NCBI RefSeq assembly: GCF_009734425.1
Contig: NZ_CP046455.1
Location: 558,001 to 622,000, forward strand
Origin: Corynebacterium occultum
GTDB taxonomy: Bacteria; Actinomycetota; Actinomycetes; Mycobacteriales; Mycobacteriaceae
Length of the DNA: 64,000 nucleotides
Direction of reading: 5' to 3'
Positions 60,383-64,000 of this stretch are shown in pieces. Numbering within the stretch: the stretch's first letter is position 1; each line of letters begins with the position of its first letter. The position numbers were made by a program, and so were the translations under genes. Under the pieces are notes generated by a model. That model was not told the DNA's origin and did not search any database. It worked only from the letters and a program-made list of their open reading frames with translations.

Positions 60383-61258
60383 TCAACCCGTCGGCCGGTA
60401 GAAGCCCTTGAACATCATCCCCATATTTGAGGTGCGCAGCGGATTGCTCTGCACCGGATCCCCCGCCTCAATGATCTGCCCCTCCCCGGCATACATCGCC
60501 ACATGCCCATCCCACACCAGAAGATCCCCCGGAATCAGCTCCTCGGCGCTGACCTGCCGACCCACATTCTGCTCCTGGGCCAGGCGCGGCAACTCCACCC
60601 CGGCCTGCCGCCACGCCCACTGCGTCAAGCCACTGCAATCAAAGCCGGCGGTGCTCGTCCCACCCCAGAGATAAGGGGTGCCGAGGGCGGAGCGGACCGC
60701 GGCGACCGCCGCCTCACCCTGTGAGGTGGGCTCCGCCTCCGGAGGCGGAGGGGGAGGGGGAAGCGGCTCCGGTTCGGGAACCACCGTGGGGGCCTGGTAC
60801 TCGGCGACCGGGGCCGCCGCAATCACCTCCAGCTCCGCCGCCGCGGGGGCCAGGGACAGCTCCAGCTCCCCGATCACCTGCTCCGCCGCCCGCAGATGAA
60901 CCTGCGCCAGCATATGCAGCTGCCCCGGCACCAAACCCCAGGCCTGCGGATTCGCCCCCAGACTCAGCACCACCCGGGAAGATTCATGCAGCAGACTCTG
61001 CGCCACCTCCCACAAACCCTGGCGAGTCTGCGCCAGAGGAACCTCCGCCCCAGCCAACAGCTCCAGAATCAACTCCCGGTCCGCATTGATCAAGGTCGCC
61101 AACTCCGGCAGACGACGCCCCACCTCCTCCGCCACACCCAGATAATCAGAGAGGGGAAGCGCCGCCGAAAAATCAGGCAGCGCAGCAAAATCCACCCGGG
61201 GCAGCGGCAGGGGAGTCGCCGCCAACAGCTGCTCGATGCAACGCAGCACGCTATTCAT
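60383..61258 (-). CDS. NlpC/P60 cysteine peptidase domain protein without signal peptide
   Basis: This 291-residue protein has a helical N-terminal region (about 1–150), a proline-rich linker (LPPPPPPPEAEP) and a C-terminal NlpC/P60 domain. The catalytic cysteine is in GFDCSGLTQWAW and the histidine in WDGHVAMYAG. Such domains cut the D-Glu–diaminopimelate peptide bond of peptidoglycan. No signal peptide is visible at the N-terminus. The gene starts at the base after the stop of a small helical-protein gene, so the two are coupled. Export through a type VII-like route, or an intracellular role, are both open. Confidence 0.88.
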   Translation of the reverse strand: MNSVLRCIEQLLAATPLPLPRVDFAALPDFSAALPLSDYLGVAEEVGRRLPELATLINADRELILELLAGAEVPLAQTRQGLWEVAQSLLHESSRVVLSLGANPQAWGLVPGQLHMLAQVHLRAAEQVIGELELSLAPAAAELEVIAAAPVAEYQAPTVVPEPEPLPPPPPPPEAEPTSQGEAAVAAVRSALGTPYLWGGTSTAGFDCSGLTQWAWRQAGVELPRLAQEQNVGRQVSAEELIPGDLLVWDGHVAMYAGEGQIIEAGDPVQSNPLRTSNMGMMFKGFYRPTG

Positions 61259-61543
61259 CTACAACCTCCCCAACCCGGCACCGAAAGTGACATCAGCATC
61301 CTCAATCTCCCATACCGAGGAAAAAGAGGAGTCCGCCAATTCACGGGCCTGCTGACGGGCCGCCTCCGCACGCCGCAGCGTGGTGTCCAGGGCAGCAGTG
61401 GCGGCGGCAAGGAAACGATGCGTGCCGGGACCCTCGATAAGCGGCGGCAGCAGAGTGGGAAAGGATTGCCCGCTGTGTGCCAGATCGGCGGCGAGGCTAC
61501 GAGCGTGCCCGGTATCAATTCTCAGTTCAGTGTGATCACCCAT
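61259..61543 (-). CDS. Small helical protein paired with the NlpC/P60 protein
   Basis: This 94-residue predominantly helical protein has no signal peptide or membrane segment. The central helices ([22 protein letters not shown] and [21 protein letters not shown]) resemble the small helical hairpins that accompany type VII substrates, but no W-x-G motif is present. ATG 61543 sits very close to AAGGGGG. Its stop is directly followed by the NlpC/P60 start. It is divergent from upp, 61 bases away. Confidence 0.72.
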   Translation of the reverse strand: MGDHTELRIDTGHARSLAADLAHSGQSFPTLLPPLIEGPGTHRFLAAATAALDTTLRRAEAARQQARELADSSFSSVWEIEDADVTFGAGLGRL

Positions 61544-61604
61544 ACCCCCTTGGACTGGCCGGGGCTGGCAGAGGTTCCTCCCGTTTCTGACATACGATGG
61601 CAGC

Positions 61605-62240
61605 ATGCGAATCTCGATCGTCGACCACCCCCTGGCGCAGGCGCGCCTGACCCTGATGCGTGATGAACGCAGCGAAAACGCGGCCTTCCGGGCCGCTGCC
61701 TCCGACCTGGGCACGATGCTGATCTACGAAGCCTCCCGCGACCTGCCGCTGGAGCATTTCCCCACCCAGACCCCGGTCGCCGTCGCTGACGGCGCCCGCC
61801 TGAAGCAGCCCCCCATCATCGTCCCCATCATCCGCGCCGGGCTCTCCATGATCGAGCCGGCCCTGTCCATGATCCCTGATGCCCAGGTCGGTTTCATCGG
61901 CATGGCACGTAATGAGGAAACCCATGAGCCGGTGCCCTACCTGGAGGCCCTGCCCGAGGATCTGAGTGGGCAGCCCGTTTTCATCGTCGACCCCATGCTC
62001 GCCACCGGTGGTTCCCTGCTGCACTCCATCCAGCTGCTGGTCGACCGGGGTGCCACCGACATCACCGCGGTGTGCATGGTCTCCGCGCAGCCGGGCGTGG
62101 ACGCCCTGGCCAACTCCGGCCTGCCCGTCAAGCTGGTCACCGCGGTCATCGACCCGGGTCTGGACGACAACTCCTATATCGTCCCCGGTCTCGGTGACGC
62201 CGGGGACCGCATGTACGGCCCCCGCAACATCGATCTCTGA
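61605..62240 (+). CDS. upp: Uracil phosphoribosyltransferase
   Basis: This 211-residue enzyme makes UMP from uracil and PRPP (pyrimidine salvage). The PRPP-binding loop is [15 protein letters not shown] near residue 128. [14 protein letters not shown] and the C-terminal uracil-binding [15 protein letters not shown] are diagnostic. ATG 61605 gives the standard N-terminus. A hairpin at 62248 follows. Confidence 0.97.
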   Translation: MRISIVDHPLAQARLTLMRDERSENAAFRAAASDLGTMLIYEASRDLPLEHFPTQTPVAVADGARLKQPPIIVPIIRAGLSMIEPALSMIPDAQVGFIGMARNEETHEPVPYLEALPEDLSGQPVFIVDPMLATGGSLLHSIQLLVDRGATDITAVCMVSAQPGVDALANSGLPVKLVTAVIDPGLDDNSYIVPGLGDAGDRMYGPRNIDL

Positions 62241-62247
62241 TCCCTTG

Positions 62248-62277
62248 GCCCGGACCTTTCCCGCTTAAGGTCCGGGC
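62248..62277 (+). terminator. Terminator-like hairpin after upp
   Basis: A perfect 11-bp stem (GCCCGGACCTT against AAGGTCCGGGC) has an eight-base loop but no T run. Confidence 0.7.
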
Positions 62278-62329
62278 TGCACAATACATTTGGCGGTGCC
62301 TGAACAATGCGGTGGGCATTGTGGGCAAC

Positions 62330-62836
62330 ATGGCAAGGCGGGAGGAGCGGCGATTCTGGATCAGCTACGGCAGTAGACTGGGCCGCAACCTGTACCAGTT
62401 GCGTACCATGCGCGGCCTCAGCCAGGAAAGACTCGCCGAGCTGGCAGGCATCAGCCGGAACATCATCTCCAATATTGAGCGCAACGAAAACAACGGCAAA
62501 CCCGGTGACCCGGTGCTCTCCACCGTCTATCTCCTGGCCCGGGCCCTCCACGTCCCGCCAGCTGTACTACTGCCCGGCGGGGACCAGATCGTCCATGAGA
62601 TCTGTCGTGCCGAAGGTCCCCAGATGGATCTGGTGTGGCCCGCCCGCCCCGAGGACTCCCTGCCCTTCGATGCGCATCACCTCCACGAAGGAAAACCCGG
62701 AGACACCCCGGCGTTTGCGCATCACCCGCCCCAGAGCCTGGAGGAGTTGGGAAGGGAAATTCTCGGGCCCCCGACCGAAGGGGAACCAGAGTCGCTACCG
62801 GACCCGAACCTGCAGGCGGGACAGTCAGGCGACTAG
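62330..62836 (+). CDS. XRE-family helix-turn-helix regulator
   Basis: This 168-residue regulator has an N-terminal Cro/C1-type domain: LGRNLYQLRTMRGLSQERLAELAGISRNIISNIE, residues about 17–55, followed by VYLLARALHVPPAVLLPGG. The C-terminal half is proline-rich and low in structure. ATG 62330 is used; GTG 62312 and 62321 would add three to six residues and none has a strong ribosome site. It lies between upp and an M20 amidohydrolase gene. Its targets are unknown. Confidence 0.87.
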   Translation: MARREERRFWISYGSRLGRNLYQLRTMRGLSQERLAELAGISRNIISNIERNENNGKPGDPVLSTVYLLARALHVPPAVLLPGGDQIVHEICRAEGPQMDLVWPARPEDSLPFDAHHLHEGKPGDTPAFAHHPPQSLEELGREILGPPTEGEPESLPDPNLQAGQSGD

Positions 62837-62876
62837 ACTCGATTGCACTAGTCAGCAGCTCGGGAAAGGACACCTC

Positions 62877-64000
62877 ATGGGGATTACCGCGAGCGTCGAC
62901 ACGTGGCTTTTGGCTCATCGTGAGAAAGTGGTCGGCTGGCGCCGTCACCTGCATCAACACCCCGAACTCTCACACCTTGAGCAGCGCACGACCGATTTCC
63001 TCGAAATGATCCTGCGGGAACATGGCCTGGAGCCCCACCGCTTCCCCGGTACCGGTCTGATGGTGGATCTGGGCCCCACGGACGGCCCCAGGGTCGCTTT
63101 CCGGGCTGATATTGACGCTCTGCCCATCACCGAAGCCACCGGCCTGGACTTCAGCTCCGTGGAACCCGGTGTCATGCACGCCTGCGGACATGATGTGCAC
63201 ACCACCGTCGCCCTGGCACTGGCCTGCGCCCTGAGTGAGGCGAAGCTGCACACCGGTGTCCGCATCATCTTCCAGCCCGCCGAAGAAGTCATGGAAGGCG
63301 GCGCCTCCGAAGTCATCGAATGGGGTGGACTTGAGGGTGTGGGCGCGATCTTCGCGGTCCACGCCGAACCCAAACTCCGGGTCGGTCGGATCGGTGTCCG
63401 CACCGGAGCCATCACCTCCGCCTCTGATGTGGTCAAAATCAAGGTCACCGGCCCCGGTGGTCACAGCTCTCGTCCGCACCTGACGGGTGATGTGGTCTAC
63501 GCCCTCTCATCACTGGTCACCACCTTGCCTGCGCTGCTGTCCCGTCGCGTGGATCCGCGCACCGGAACTGTCCTGGTTTTCGGCACCATCAACTCCGGTT
63601 ACGCCCCCAACGCCATCCCGGAGACCGGTACCCTAAGCGGTACCCTGCGCACCGCAGACCTGAAGACCTGGCGCACCATCCGGCCGCTCTTCGAGGAGCT
63701 CGTCGGGCAGGTGCTCGCACCCACAGGCTGCAACTTTGAGGTCGACTACACCCGGGGAGTGCCGCCGGTGATCAATGATGATCTGGCCACCGCGATGCTT
63801 GCCGACGCCGCGCGCGTCATCGACCCGCAGGCTGTCGTCCAGGCCCCGCAGTCCTCCGGTGGGGAGGACTTCTCCTGGTACCTGGAACATGTTCCGGGCT
63901 CCATGGCCAGGCTCGGCTGCTGGTCCGGTGAAGGCACCACCCAGGATCTGCACCAGGCGGATCTGGTGGTCGATGAACGGTCCATCGGGGTCGGGGTCCG
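62877..64000 (+). CDS. M20-family amidohydrolase, 3' end outside window
   Basis: This zinc peptidase/amidohydrolase of the M20D group (hippurate hydrolase, IAA-amino acid hydrolase, amidohydrolase AmhX type) is open for about 374 codons to the window edge. Metal and catalytic segments are AFRADIDALPI, VMHACGHDVHTT, FQPAEEVMEGGA and FAVHAEP. The dimerisation domain begins with VKIKVTGPGGHSSRPH, and SSGGEDFSWY lies near the C-terminus. ATG 62877 follows GGGAAAGGA. It probably cleaves N-acyl amino acids, but the acyl group is not readable. Confidence 0.93.
   Translation, partial: MGITASVDTWLLAHREKVVGWRRHLHQHPELSHLEQRTTDFLEMILREHGLEPHRFPGTGLMVDLGPTDGPRVAFRADIDALPITEATGLDFSSVEPGVMHACGHDVHTTVALALACALSEAKLHTGVRIIFQPAEEVMEGGASEVIEWGGLEGVGAIFAVHAEPKLRVGRIGVRTGAITSASDVVKIKVTGPGGHSSRPHLTGDVVYALSSLVTTLPALLSRRVDPRTGTVLVFGTINSGYAPNAIPETGTLSGTLRTADLKTWRTIRPLFEELVGQVLAPTGCNFEVDYTRGVPPVINDDLATAMLADAARVIDPQAVVQAPQSSGGEDFSWYLEHVPGSMARLGCWSGEGTTQDLHQADLVVDERSIGVGV

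Overview
The window is a high-GC actinobacterial chromosome segment, almost certainly from a Corynebacterium. The block alr–tsaE–tsaB–rimI–tsaD–groES–groEL1–whiB–sigD–rsdA–guaB–guaB3–guaA matches the conserved mycobacterial and corynebacterial order. A monomeric isocitrate dehydrogenase, metY-metX, CIRCE control of groESL and DtxR-type iron boxes fit the same group. I cannot name the species. I found no tRNA, rRNA, CRISPR array, insertion sequence or phage gene.

Layout. 1–3650: a ferredoxin reductase (cut by the left edge), a small ferredoxin, a LysR-type regulator and a cytochrome P450, forming a three-component oxygenase set. 3674–9800: alanine racemase, the t6A genes tsaE, tsaB and tsaD with rimI, and an AspT/YidE-type transporter. 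10051–12031: an unknown 142-residue protein, an aquaporin and a HAD phosphatase. 12094–21415: groES-groEL1 behind tandem CIRCE sites, a WhiB3/WhcB-type protein, the sigma D/anti-sigma D pair and the guanine nucleotide genes. 21487–25594: a frameshifted DUF2252 gene and a PspC-type envelope-stress cluster (LiaF-like protein, PspC-fused histidine kinase, response regulator). 25591–34720: a flavin monooxygenase, lipoproteins, a bis-histidinyl iron-sulfur protein, the MetQNI methionine importer, a gluconate permease and a signal-less betaine-binding-like protein. 34800–39499: two PH-domain membrane proteins, trmL, folD, a DUF3017 protein and a broken DUF222/HNH gene. 39750–49420: metX-metY, a GbsR/MarR-like regulator, an iron-siderophore ABC importer, icd and a siderophore-interacting reductase. 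49471–64000: an MFS exporter, exonuclease III, a TRIC-like channel, a YtrA-type regulator with its ABC transporter, trpS, YihY, a J-like/RDD protein, a degenerate adenosine deaminase homologue, an NlpC/P60 pair, upp, an XRE regulator and an M20 amidohydrolase cut by the right edge.

Most distinctive signals. (1) The composite operator ATTCA-N5-TGAAT-N16-ATTCA occurs twice. One copy points from lysR toward the ferredoxin genes and the other toward the P450 gene, with identical spacing. (2) The adenosine deaminase-like protein has replaced nearly all metal and catalytic residues, so it looks like a pseudoenzyme kept in a conserved locus. (3) An NlpC/P60 protein without a signal peptide is coupled to a small helical protein. 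(4) Two genes (DUF2252, DUF222/HNH) keep good residue-level similarity but are broken by several single-base indels, mostly at G/C runs. (5) Conserved TAGAC-N6-GT half-palindromes precede both metQ and metY.
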